Shown here in pieces: positions 17,754 to 25,835 of a DNA stretch of 64,000 bases. The stretch lies in NCBI RefSeq assembly GCF_021369635.1, contig NZ_JAJNBZ010000013.1:86346-150345 (forward strand), written 5' to 3'. The stretch is from Paenibacillus profundus (GTDB lineage: Bacteria; Bacillota; Bacilli; Paenibacillales; Paenibacillaceae). Within the stretch, counting starts at the first letter, position 1. Each line of letters starts with the position of its first letter. A model generated the notes under the pieces. The model had not been told where the DNA came from and made no database searches. It saw only the letters and a list, made by a program, of their open reading frames with translations. Position numbers and translations under genes: made by a program.

Positions 17754-18791
17754 TTATGTTTGCAGCTCAACGATGCCGTAGGCAACCTCGTAGGTGAGCG
17801 GAATGCGCCCATCGGGAAGCCGATAACGGTCGTGGTAGCACTTTACCATTTTCCGATAGAGCGTACGGTTCAACGCGCCGGCGGCAGCACTGCTTGCGAC
17901 GGCGTTGCCCGCTCCGACGCGGCGGACTTGCTGCAGCATCGCCGGCACATCCGGGAAAGCATAGCGGTAGCTAGCCTCTTCCCATGTGACAGAAGGCGGC
18001 AACGCTTTATAGGACGACAGAGCTGCAGGAGCCGCTGAAGATACCGCAGCAGTTATGCATGATAGATTGTCTGTAGGAGCCGCCGTATCAGCAGCCCGTT
18101 CGTCGGCCTCAGATACGGCGGCTCCTACAGGCGCGCTCAGCCACCCAAGCCAATCCTCCCGCGCCGGGTATGCCAGTCCGCGTGGAACCGCCGGCAAGCC
18201 GAGCGCCGATTCGGCTTCTCCGAAGGACTCGTGCAGCTCGTACAGCGTCCCCGGCATAAACGTAGCGAAGGCCAGCACTCCGCCCGGAGCAAGCAGGCGA
18301 AGCAGCCCGCCTACCGTCTCCGCCGGACGGTTGAACCATTGAAAGGCGGCGCTGGAGACGATAAGGTCGTAAGCTTGAGCGCGATCACGGCTTCCCCTCT
18401 GTCCGCCCTGCTCCTGCACCCACGCCTCCGCATCGGCGATGACGGGATCGAGGCGCCGTGCGGCTGTACCGAATTGCTCCAGCTTCGTGCAAGCCGCCCT
18501 AACCATTTGCGGCGACATATCGACAAGGGTCGCGGATGCCTCTGGAAATAACCGAAGCAGTTCAAGCGTCAGCAGTCCCGTACCGCAGCCGATATCTGCA
18601 ATCCGGGAGACTGGTCCGGAATAGCTCATCGAAATGCGCTGTGCCAGTTCGTGCGCCATCACGCGCTGCACCTCGGCATAGCTGTCATACTCGTGCGCAT
18701 GCTTGTCGAAGCGGCGCTGCACAAGCGATTTATTCACGTTCGCGCCCAGAAATGGACGCGGAGTCTCTGTTGAATCCGATGTCGTTGTCAT
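17754..18791 (-). CDS. bioC: malonyl-ACP O-methyltransferase BioC
   Basis: SAM-dependent methyltransferase that makes malonyl-ACP methyl ester, the primer for pimelate synthesis. The class I motif ADIGCGTGLLTLELLRLFP is at about residues 65-83. Then come ATLVDMSPQMV, YDLIVSSAAFQWFNRP (BioC-typical AxQW) and LLRLLAPGGVLAFATFMPGTLYEL. The family is normally 250-285 residues and this one has 345. The excess is a low-complexity Ala/Ser/Asp insert around residues 220-270 before YKALPPSVTWEEA, encoded in part by a 19-bp perfect inverted repeat. Last gene of the biotin operon, overlapping bioH by 62 bases. Confidence 0.88.
   Translation of the reverse strand: MTTTSDSTETPRPFLGANVNKSLVQRRFDKHAHEYDSYAEVQRVMAHELAQRISMSYSGPVSRIADIGCGTGLLTLELLRLFPEASATLVDMSPQMVRAACTKLEQFGTAARRLDPVIADAEAWVQEQGGQRGSRDRAQAYDLIVSSAAFQWFNRPAETVGGLLRLLAPGGVLAFATFMPGTLYELHESFGEAESALGLPAVPRGLAYPAREDWLGWLSAPVGAAVSEADERAADTAAPTDNLSCITAAVSSAAPAALSSYKALPPSVTWEEASYRYAFPDVPAMLQQVRRVGAGNAVASSAAAGALNRTLYRKMVKCYHDRYRLPDGRIPLTYEVAYGIVELQT
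18071..18130. repeat. 19-bp perfect inverted repeat inside bioC
   Basis: CTGTAGGAGCCGCCGTATC at 18071-18089 is the exact reverse complement of 18112-18130, with 22 bases between. It encodes part of the extra segment in the protein. Confidence 0.9.
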
Positions 18792-19692
18792 ACCACGACG
18801 TCAACTCCTTTCGCCAGCGAGCCGGTTGCGTAAGAAACGGCACATGCCCGGCCTGCGGCAGCACCGCAAAGCGGGCAGCGTTCCGCTGTCCGTTCAGCGC
18901 CTGTGCCCGCTTCACCGCACCAAGCGGGCACACGGTGTCGTCCGCCCCGTGCAGCCATAGCAGGCGCGGCCCCGCCGGTGCCGCCGTCACCCGCGCCCAC
19001 GCCGCGGCAAGGTCTGCCTGCTGCAGGTAGGCAAGACCGGCTTCAAGCCCTTCCGGCGTGAATGCATGCACGCCAGACTCAGGCGACGCGGGTTGAGCCG
19101 CTGCCATGGGCGCAGGCGCAGAGCACGCCGTTCGCGCACGGTACTGCGCAAGCACCCGCCGCAGCCCGGCGTCATCGCGCTCGGCCGCGGAAGGGAGACA
19201 TTCCGCGAACGCGCGGAGCGTCTCCTCGGGCGCATGCGCCAAGCGGCGGCGCATGCGCGCTACGACACGGTCGGGCCAACCGGCCTGCCCCGTGTCGTCA
19301 ATGAAGCGCAGCGTCGTCCCACAGAAGACGATGCTGCGCACAGCTGGCATGGCGGGGGAAGATGGCCCCGCCATCCAGGCGGCAAGCGCCTCGAGGAGCA
19401 GCATTCCGCCCATCGACCAGCCGATCGCATGCCACTCCCCTTCCGGCTCCAGCCGGAAGGGCAGGCTCACCGCTTCGCGGAGCTCCTCTATCGTGCGGCA
19501 GGAGGCATACGACACATAGCGATGGTCTAATGCGGGCAGCTCAGCGGCTAAATGCCGCCACGTCTCGGGTGACATCCCCCAGCCGTGCACCCATAACAGC
19601 TTCGGGCGCTTCGCCTTCGCAGCGGAAGCGTCTCCGCCTCCATTCGCTGCCGTTGTACCGTTCATCCCTATCTGTTTGGACATCATTTTCAT
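18730..19692 (-). CDS. bioH: alpha/beta hydrolase, pimeloyl-ACP methyl ester esterase BioH-like
   Basis: 320 residues of the alpha/beta-hydrolase fold. The oxyanion segment is LLWVHGWGMSPETWRHLAAEL. The nucleophile elbow is AIGWSMGGMLLLEALA (Ser in GWSMG). A late Asp is in LLWLHGADDTVCPL and the catalytic His in LPQAGHVPFL. BioH removes the methyl ester from pimeloyl-ACP, and its place between bioF and bioC supports that role. The N-terminal 30 residues are Gly/Ala-rich and probably not part of the fold. The 3' end overlaps bioC by 62 bases. Many operon esterases are named BioH by position, so the activity is likely but inferred. Confidence 0.8.
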   Translation of the reverse strand: MKMMSKQIGMNGTTAANGGGDASAAKAKRPKLLWVHGWGMSPETWRHLAAELPALDHRYVSYASCRTIEELREAVSLPFRLEPEGEWHAIGWSMGGMLLLEALAAWMAGPSSPAMPAVRSIVFCGTTLRFIDDTGQAGWPDRVVARMRRRLAHAPEETLRAFAECLPSAAERDDAGLRRVLAQYRARTACSAPAPMAAAQPASPESGVHAFTPEGLEAGLAYLQQADLAAAWARVTAAPAGPRLLWLHGADDTVCPLGAVKRAQALNGQRNAARFAVLPQAGHVPFLTQPARWRKELTSWYDNDIGFNRDSASISGRERE

Positions 19693-19792
19693 ATCTTCCT
19701 ATCTCCATCATTAACAACCTCGCGTCATACTTACTATCATCCATGGCTGCTCTATCTTCTTCCATTTCCGACTGCCTATTATCGTAAATGCG

Positions 19793-19810
19793 GCACCAGC
19801 GAAGCTGGCA
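19793..19810. repeat. TTCG-loop hairpin shared with 27091-27108
   Basis: GCACCAGCGAAGCTGGCA; its reverse complement matches 27091-27108 at 16 of 18 positions. In the biotin message it would form a very stable CCAGC(TTCG)CTGG hairpin in the bioF-bioH gap. Confidence 0.4.
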
Positions 19811-19840
19811 TGTCTGTCTCTACACTAAGAAGCGTTGAGC

Positions 19841-21082
19841 CTAGATATTTCGCGCCAAGCGTGCGACCGTATCCGCCACCCACAGCAAATCCTCGTCGCG
19901 ATGCATCGGCGTCGGCGCAAAACGGATGCGCGCCGATCCTTCCGGCACCGTCGGCGGCCGAATCGCTACACCCGCGATGCCCGTCTCTGCCAGAGCGGCG
20001 CTCATCGCAACCGCGAGCTCATCCGTGCCTAGCATGATCGGCACGATATGGCTCGCGCCCTCGCCGATGTCCAGTCCGCCGGCACGCAGCCGCGCGCGGA
20101 ACAGCGCCGCCTTGCGCATGAGCTCGGACCGCGCTTCATCTGCAGCGCGCACCTCGCTGAGCCGGGCACGAATGAGGGCTGCCATAAGCGGCGGCAGCCC
20201 GGTATTATATATGAACGTGCGCGCCCGATTCACCAAATAGCGGATGACGATGTCATCCGCTGCAATATAGGCCCCGACGGCTCCAAACGCCTTCCCGTAC
20301 GTGCCCATAATAACGTCCACGCGCTCATGCAAGCCAAGCTCATGGCACATCCCGCGCCCTTCCGGCCCATACACGCCGCCGCTGTGAGCCTCATCGACCA
20401 TCAGCATGGCATCATAGCGCTCCTTCAGCGTCACCAGATCAGTCAGCGGCGCCTCCGTTCCATCCATGCTGAATACGGAATCAGTGACGATGAGCTTTCG
20501 CGGCGCCCGTCCCGCTCCACTGGTTACGCCGACGCTCCACTTCTTCAGTTGATCCTCCAGGCGGTTCAAATCCCGATGCGGGTAGCGCACATGATGCGCG
20601 CGGCTCAACACGATGCCGTCGACGATGCTCGCATGATTCAGGCGATCGCTAAAGACGGCGTCTTGACGGCCCACAAGCGCGGAAATGACACCCGCATTTG
20701 CCATATAGCCGCTCGTAAAGACAAGGCACGCTTCCCTTTGCTTGAATTCCGCCATCTCCCGCTCCAGCGTGGCATGGTGCGGATCGTGACCAACGATGAG
20801 CCGTGAAGCTCCAGAACCTATTCGAACTCCAGGTTCACCCATTGATTCTGTCTCCGTGCGTAATGCCTCCCACCCCTGTTCAGTAATCCAAGGAGCGAGA
20901 CCTAAATAATGATTGGACGCCAAATTCAAGAGCCGTCTGCCGTCGCGCTCGATCCATCCGTTCTCCAGCCAGATGGCGGTCGACAAGCGGCGCAGCCGCC
21001 CCATTCGCTCCCTCTCATCCAATTCCTCTTTCATCCACGCCCATCGTTCCGAATTATTGATAACGCTATTTACAGCGCACAT
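19841..21082 (-). CDS. bioF: 8-amino-7-oxononanoate synthase
   Basis: PLP enzyme condensing pimeloyl-ACP or -CoA with alanine to KAPA. The 413 residues show LNLASNHYLGLAPW, GASRLIVGHDPHHATLEREMAEFK, VFSDRLNHASIVDGI, VTDSVFSMDGTEAPLTDLV, MLMVDEAHSGGVYGPEGRG and the PLP lysine in MGTYGKAFGAVGAYI. About 20-25 residues at the N-terminus exceed the usual length. The start overlaps the bioB stop by 13 bases, so the genes are coupled. A 148-base gap with a TTCG hairpin separates it from bioH. Confidence 0.94.
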   Translation of the reverse strand: MCAVNSVINNSERWAWMKEELDERERMGRLRRLSTAIWLENGWIERDGRRLLNLASNHYLGLAPWITEQGWEALRTETESMGEPGVRIGSGASRLIVGHDPHHATLEREMAEFKQREACLVFTSGYMANAGVISALVGRQDAVFSDRLNHASIVDGIVLSRAHHVRYPHRDLNRLEDQLKKWSVGVTSGAGRAPRKLIVTDSVFSMDGTEAPLTDLVTLKERYDAMLMVDEAHSGGVYGPEGRGMCHELGLHERVDVIMGTYGKAFGAVGAYIAADDIVIRYLVNRARTFIYNTGLPPLMAALIRARLSEVRAADEARSELMRKAALFRARLRAGGLDIGEGASHIVPIMLGTDELAVAMSAALAETGIAGVAIRPPTVPEGSARIRFAPTPMHRDEDLLWVADTVARLARNI

Positions 21083-22074
21083 TGTTCAATCTCAAATCCT
21101 AAATCCTCGATCATTTTATGATCCGCCGTCGCTTCCTGCCCTTCGGTCGTCAAGTAGTCCCCGACGAACACCGAATTCGCCGCATAAAGCGCAAGCGGCT
21201 GCAGCATGCCCAGATTCACTTCACGTCCGCCGGATGCGCGAATCTCCTTCGACGGGCAGATGAAGCGGAACATCGCAATTGCTTTCAAGCAGCGGCGCGG
21301 GTCCAAATCGTTCAAATGCGCAAGCGGCGTCCCCGGAATCGAATTCAAAAAGTTAATAGGAATCGAGTCCGCGTCCAGCTCATGCAAGGAGAACGCGACA
21401 TCGACGAGCTGTTCGTCCGTCTCGCCCATCCCCATTATGACGCCAGAGCACGGCGACATCCCGGCATGCTTCGCCGTCTCCACCGTATGTACGCGGTCCG
21501 CATACGTATGCGTGGACGTAATATGAGAATAATGGCCTTCGCTCGTATTAAGATTGTGGTTGTAGCGGTCAACACCGGCCTGCTTCAACCGATTCGCTTG
21601 CTCCTGCGACAGGATGCCCAAGCAGGCGCAGATCTTCATTGGCATCGTCGATTTAATCTCCTCCACTGCAGCCACGACCTGATCCAGCTCACGTGACGTC
21701 GGTCCGCGCCCACTGGCAACGATGCAATACGTACCCGCCTGCATCTCCATCGCTTTCTTCGCACCATCCACAAGGATATCCTTCTCAAGCAGTGTGTACT
21801 TCTCAATTGGAGCGTCGGATACGCTGGACTGCGAGCAATATCCACAGTCCTCAGGACAGTATCCGCTCTTTGCGTTAATAATCAGGTTCAACTTCACCTT
21901 ATTGCCAAAATAGTGCCGGCGCACGCGGTACGCCGCGTCCATAATCGCGAGCAGCTCATCATCATCTGCGCGCAGCACACTCAGAGCCTCTTCCCGGGTG
22001 AGAGCCTCTCCCTGAATCGCCTTTCTGGCCAAATTACGCCAATCTGTCTCCACTATTATCATTGTGTCGCTCAT
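21070..22074 (-). CDS. bioB: biotin synthase
   Basis: Radical SAM enzyme inserting sulfur into dethiobiotin. The 4Fe-4S ligands are in YCPEDCGYCSQS (Cys73, 77, 80 from the chosen start). The 2Fe-2S site residues appear later in YNHNLNTSEGHYSHITSTHTYADR, SPCSGVIMGMGE and the conserved Arg in ICPSKEIRASGGREVNLG. The ATG at 22074 is preferred because AAGGAG lies 8 bases before it; the ATG at 22080 is only two or three bases from it. It sits between bioD and bioF. As a sacrificial sulfur donor it needs Fe-S repair, which is not encoded here. Confidence 0.95.
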   Translation of the reverse strand: MSDTMIIVETDWRNLARKAIQGEALTREEALSVLRADDDELLAIMDAAYRVRRHYFGNKVKLNLIINAKSGYCPEDCGYCSQSSVSDAPIEKYTLLEKDILVDGAKKAMEMQAGTYCIVASGRGPTSRELDQVVAAVEEIKSTMPMKICACLGILSQEQANRLKQAGVDRYNHNLNTSEGHYSHITSTHTYADRVHTVETAKHAGMSPCSGVIMGMGETDEQLVDVAFSLHELDADSIPINFLNSIPGTPLAHLNDLDPRRCLKAIAMFRFICPSKEIRASGGREVNLGMLQPLALYAANSVFVGDYLTTEGQEATADHKMIEDLGFEIEQCAL

Positions 22075-22098
22075 CCTCATCGCTCCTTCTTCTCATCT

Positions 22099-22881
22099 TT
22101 ATTCGCGTTCATGCAGCCATTGCGTAAACCGGGTCATCCTAGTAAACGAAGCTAGCCACTGTTCCTGCCACATCGCCCATGCTGACGATTCGGTCGCCCG
22201 GGCGCGATCTGGCTGCGGAAGCCAAGGCACATGTCCCAGTACAGGAACATCCGCCATCGTCTCAATCATGCGGGCGTTCTCCTCTGCTTCCTTCACTTCT
22301 GCCATCGTCGGAGGACCACTAAACGCTATGGCGATGTCTGTATTTCCCCGTTCGCGTGCGTAATGCACCGCCGTAACCGTATGACTAACCGTCCCCAGAC
22401 CCGGCGAAGATACGATCAACAGTGGCACCCTGAGTTCATGTGCCATATCCGCCATCGTATGCCGCTGCGAGAATGGTACGGCGATTCCCCCTGCGCCCTC
22501 AATCAACAGAAATGCCTGTTGTTCCAACCGCTTACGCCCTTCCTCCAGCAAAGCCGTAAACGAAAATGCAATATCTGCACGTTCAAATGCCATCCAGGGC
22601 GCCAGCGGATCGCGCAGCGTCCAAGTCGCCAGCATTTCCTCGGGGAGCTCGGTCATCCCGCTTCCCATTCGCAAGCGATAACTGTCCGCTTCCGGGTCTC
22701 CCATAATCACACCGCTTTGCACCGGCTTCCATAGCTGTAGCTTCCGCTTCCGAATTTGATGTAAATAAGCCGCAATCCCCGCAGTGACAACTGTCTTGCC
22801 AACGCCCGTTCCCGTTGAGGAAACGAACAATCCTTTGCTATCCCCTGACCCTCGTTGCATTTGCGGTTTCATGTTGGGCAC
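22099..22881 (-). CDS. bioD: dethiobiotin synthetase
   Basis: ATP-dependent carboxylation and ring closure of DAPA to dethiobiotin. The P-loop is VSSTGTGVGKTVVTAGIAAYL near residue 20. LWKPVQSGV supplies the substrate-binding Lys, LLIEGAGGIAVPFSQRHTMADMAHEL the Mg and substrate loop, and LLIVSSPGLGTVSHTVTAVHYAR the switch region. Length 260 residues, slightly longer than E. coli BioD. First gene of bioD-bioB-bioF-bioH-bioC behind a BirA operator. bioA (DAPA aminotransferase) is missing from the operon. Confidence 0.92.
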   Translation of the reverse strand: MPNMKPQMQRGSGDSKGLFVSSTGTGVGKTVVTAGIAAYLHQIRKRKLQLWKPVQSGVIMGDPEADSYRLRMGSGMTELPEEMLATWTLRDPLAPWMAFERADIAFSFTALLEEGRKRLEQQAFLLIEGAGGIAVPFSQRHTMADMAHELRVPLLIVSSPGLGTVSHTVTAVHYARERGNTDIAIAFSGPPTMAEVKEAEENARMIETMADVPVLGHVPWLPQPDRARATESSAWAMWQEQWLASFTRMTRFTQWLHERE

Positions 22882-22967
22882 CTCTTCTTTGTAAACCTAT
22901 GTATAGAAATATAGAGTTGACATTACATTCATCCATTTTACCGGAATGGCGGAATCAGCACAAGAGT

Positions 22968-23001
22968 TTGTTAACCAAATTAATACATGAAAGGTAAACA
23001 T
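22968..23001. promoter_or_regulatory. BirA operator of the biotin operon
   Basis: TTGTTAACC (22968-22976), 16 bases, GGTAAACAT (22993-23001). This is the Firmicute biotin-repressor dyad TTGTTAACC-N15/16-GGTTAACAA with two changes in the right half. It lies 87 bases upstream of bioD. Confidence 0.8.
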
Positions 23002-23198
23002 ACATGAACTGCCTCTACATAAAATCCACACACATCTTTGGTACGCTGTTCTTCCAGCGATTCTTTAGCCCGCTTCCCTATACTGCAGCTGTTGGATGTT
23101 GGATCATACCTTTTTCGACCCTTGATAGGTTTGCGATATAACGAAAATGCCCTCATGTACTAAAATGTCAAATGTCTATCATCAAGGAGGAACCAAAT

Positions 23199-24737
23199 AT
23201 GCGTCATTTTCAACCATCTCATCGTCTCCGCCCGCTTCTAACAATCTCGGTTGCAACCGTGCTGCTCTTGGCCTTATTGTCAGGCTGTTCCCGGCAGCCA
23301 GACGGAGCGGAGACGCGGTTCAACGCTTCGTCTGACGCGGGCGCGGCAGAGAATAACAGTACGCCGTCCGGCTCGAACGATCAGGAGCAATCAGCCCTAC
23401 CCGCCAGCACCGCAGATGACTTCGGTGTTTTTGAATTGACCTCAATTCGCCCGCAGCCAGGAAATAAACCGATCACACTGACAATACAACAGGCGCGGCA
23501 CAATTTCGGAGACGGACGCGAAGCAGACATTTGGGGCTATAACGGACAAGTTCCCGGGCCGCCGCTCGTATTTGCGGAGGGGGATCGCGTCACCGTGGAC
23601 GTAAACAATCAGTTGGATGTCGGTACCAACATCCACTGGCACGGCTTGAAGGTTCCGATTCGGCAGGACGGTCCCGGCATCGACATGCAGCCCGGCAACC
23701 GGCATGAGTATGAGTTCACAATCCGGCAGACCGGAACATACTGGTATCACTCGCACTACCGTCCGGTCGAAGAACAGGTCGAGCAAGGTTTGTACGCTCC
23801 TCTCGTTATTAAGACAGCGGCAGATCTGAAGTATGACCGTGATATCGTGCTTGTATTGGATGATTGGATGTTAGAAGAGAGACAAGCTTCGGGGAAGATG
23901 AAGATCGATGAATTCGACACGATAAATGGCAAGACCGGCTCTGCCATTCCTGCGTTAACCTTAAAGGAAGGGGAGCTCGTGAAGCTGCGGTTCGTCAATG
24001 CTTCAACCGTCAACTCGCAGAAGCTGAACCTGCCGGGACATACATTTCGTGTGACTCATTTGGACGGAGCGGCGCTGGCGGAGCCGTTTGAATCCGATAC
24101 GATCCTTATCAGTCCCGGAGAACGTGTCGACGCCGAGCTGCTGGGCAGCTATAGCGCTGGCAGCTTCGAGCTGACCAACGGCCGGGGCCGCGGCATGCGT
24201 CTGCCGATCATATATAACGGACAACGGAACGAAGTAACAGCATCACCGTTCCTTGCACCTGCGCCCCGTCCGCTGCTGACGGAAGCGCCTCAGTCGCCTG
24301 ACTTTACGGTACGCCTGAATTCGGGCATGATGAGCGGCAATCTAGAAAGCGACGGGAAGATGAATCAAGGTATGACGAATGGAGGAGCGATGAGGGGAGG
24401 CATGATGAACCATCGCATGTCGTGGCTGATTAACGGGCAAGCCTTTCCCGATACAGAGCCCCTTCGCATCGAGACTGGCCGCACTTATACAATGCGAATC
24501 TATAACGATGACCATCATATGGCGCATCCCATGCATCTGCATGGCACACACTTTCAAGTGCTCTCCTTCAACGGCGAAGCGCCGGCGCGGGAGTTGTTCA
24601 AGGATACCGTCAATGTCCCTCTGGCCGAGTATGTAGACATTGCATTCCGCTTCGATGAAGCAGGAGAATGGATGTTTCACTGCCATATTTTGAATCACGA
24701 GGACGGCGGCATGATGACATCCGTCATCGCCGAGTAA
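23199..24737 (+). CDS. multicopper oxidase, lipoprotein
   Basis: Surface copper enzyme of the CueO/laccase type. A lipoprotein signal (LLTISVATVLLLALLSGC) predicts lipid anchoring at that Cys. Three cupredoxin domains follow. Copper ligands are all present: NIHWHGLKV and YWYHSHYR in domain 1, HPMHLHGTHFQVL and MFHCHILNHEDGGMM in domain 3. A methionine-rich loop (SGMMSGNLESDGKMNQGMTNGGAMRGGMMNHRM, about residues 378-410) resembles the copper-binding Met inserts of cuprous oxidases. It could detoxify Cu(I) or oxidise phenolics or Mn. The start follows AAGGAGGAACC. It stands alone between the biotin operon and the TetR/MFS pair. Confidence 0.93.
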   Translation: MRHFQPSHRLRPLLTISVATVLLLALLSGCSRQPDGAETRFNASSDAGAAENNSTPSGSNDQEQSALPASTADDFGVFELTSIRPQPGNKPITLTIQQARHNFGDGREADIWGYNGQVPGPPLVFAEGDRVTVDVNNQLDVGTNIHWHGLKVPIRQDGPGIDMQPGNRHEYEFTIRQTGTYWYHSHYRPVEEQVEQGLYAPLVIKTAADLKYDRDIVLVLDDWMLEERQASGKMKIDEFDTINGKTGSAIPALTLKEGELVKLRFVNASTVNSQKLNLPGHTFRVTHLDGAALAEPFESDTILISPGERVDAELLGSYSAGSFELTNGRGRGMRLPIIYNGQRNEVTASPFLAPAPRPLLTEAPQSPDFTVRLNSGMMSGNLESDGKMNQGMTNGGAMRGGMMNHRMSWLINGQAFPDTEPLRIETGRTYTMRIYNDDHHMAHPMHLHGTHFQVLSFNGEAPARELFKDTVNVPLAEYVDIAFRFDEAGEWMFHCHILNHEDGGMMTSVIAE

Positions 24738-24774
24738 AACGGATTGGGCCCGCACAACTTTAACTTGATTCAAA

Positions 24775-24807
24775 AAAGGAGCTGCCTCATTTTGAGATAG
24801 CCCCTTT
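24775..24807 (+). terminator. terminator-like hairpin after the multicopper oxidase (GGGGCTG family)
   Basis: AAAGGAGCTGCCTC and GAGATAGCCCCTTT pair imperfectly round a short TTT-rich loop. It belongs to the same family as 30494-30540 and 31859-31908. Confidence 0.6.
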
Positions 24808-24926
24808 GTACTTGAAAAGCCCAGGAAGCTTGGTATTATCCCCTCTATGTGTATATGTTCTTGTCTCTTCCGACAATTCTGATCTGTGGTTTCAGAAATT
24901 CAATTTTTTAATCAGTGCTAGTGACG

Positions 24927-24952
24927 TACTGCATTGCGTTCGCAATGCAGTA
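24927..24952. repeat. 26-base palindrome
   Basis: TACTGCATTGCG, TT, CGCAATGCAGTA: 12-bp perfect arms with only two bases between. No T tract follows, so it is unlike a terminator. Function unknown. Confidence 0.6.
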
Positions 24953-25162
24953 ACCGTCCAAGTGTATTTCTTGGAGTATACCGCTTTCCTTTTTTGAGCC
25001 TCCGTTTTCAACGTACAATTCTATTTTTTCACCGCTGCTTTAAGATTCACCCCCTATCACTCTATACAACGAACCATCCACACAAAAATGTGACAGTAAA
25101 ACAAAAATAAAAAGGATGCAACATAAAAATAATTTGTTTAGATATCTAAATCTATTTTCCGC

Positions 25163-25191
25163 TTGCTTATATTTATTTCATTTGCTAATAT
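25163..25191 (+). promoter_or_regulatory. predicted promoter of the TetR-MFS operon
   Basis: TTGCTT, 17 bases, TAATAT, ending five bases before the palindromic operator. Confidence 0.4.
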
Positions 25192-25196
25192 AACTG

Positions 25197-25208
25197 ACGA
25201 ACGTTCGT
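25197..25208. promoter_or_regulatory. TetR operator
   Basis: ACGAACGTTCGT is a perfect palindrome between the promoter and the TetR ribosome site. It is placed for autorepression of the TetR-MFS pair. Confidence 0.6.
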
Positions 25209-25227
25209 TAAATCGGAGGTGGTTTTA

Positions 25228-25806
25228 TTGAAAAGCAATGGCATTAAGGAGGCCGCTCTAAAATATTTCACAATTCATGGTTATGAAGGAGCATCCCTTT
25301 CTCTAATCGCTGAAGAAGTCGGCATGAAAAAACAATCCATTTACGCCCATTTTAAAGGAAAGGATGATCTTTTTCTGCAAGTTTTACGTGATGCGAAAGA
25401 GACGGAGCTATCTTCAAAGCTTCAATATTTCAGCAACATTGATTCAAAAAATCCCGAAAAAGATTTATACGGATTTCTGCAATTGGTAATCGATCTATTC
25501 CAAAAAAATGAGCAGTTAAAATTTTGGCTGCGTATGTCTTTTTTTCCACCGGCACATCTCGCAAAAGCAATCGAAAAGGAAGTAATCGATATCGAGGAGA
25601 AGGTGCAGTCGATACTGGAAAGTAAATTTCAGGCTTGGATCGATGCTGAAGCAATAGTCGGAGATGCAGCAAAAACGCCGACCCTCGCCTTCTTAGGAGT
25701 AGTCGATTCCATTATGCTGGAGCTTGTATACGGCAATGATGAGAAACGGCTGAAGGATAAATTAGCAGCCTCTTGGACCGTATTCTGGAGAGGTATTTCA
25801 CATTAA
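25228..25806 (+). CDS. TetR/AcrR-family regulator of the adjacent efflux pump
   Basis: 192-residue repressor. The N-terminal helix-turn-helix is IKEAALKYFTIHGYEGASLSLIAEEVGMKKQSIYAHFKGKDDLFLQVL. The C-terminal all-helical ligand domain ends KLAASWTVFWRGISH. The TTG at 25228 is chosen because GGAGGTGG lies 7 bases before it; the in-frame GTG at 25219 lies within that ribosome site. The MFS gene follows after 29 bases, so the pair is one transcript with a palindromic operator in front. Codon use is AT-rich compared with the neighbouring biotin genes, suggesting acquisition as a unit. The ligand is probably a toxic substrate of the pump. Confidence 0.87.
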   Translation: MKSNGIKEAALKYFTIHGYEGASLSLIAEEVGMKKQSIYAHFKGKDDLFLQVLRDAKETELSSKLQYFSNIDSKNPEKDLYGFLQLVIDLFQKNEQLKFWLRMSFFPPAHLAKAIEKEVIDIEEKVQSILESKFQAWIDAEAIVGDAAKTPTLAFLGVVDSIMLELVYGNDEKRLKDKLAASWTVFWRGISH

Positions 25807-25835
25807 TGATTCTTACAGAAAGAAAGTGTTGATAC

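Larger units (their letters stand above)
24738..25162. other. intergenic region after the multicopper oxidase
   Basis: Holds a terminator-like hairpin (24775-24807) and a 26-base near-perfect palindrome (24927-24952). No gene is supported. Base composition drops from here into the AT-rich TetR/MFS pair. Confidence 0.5.
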
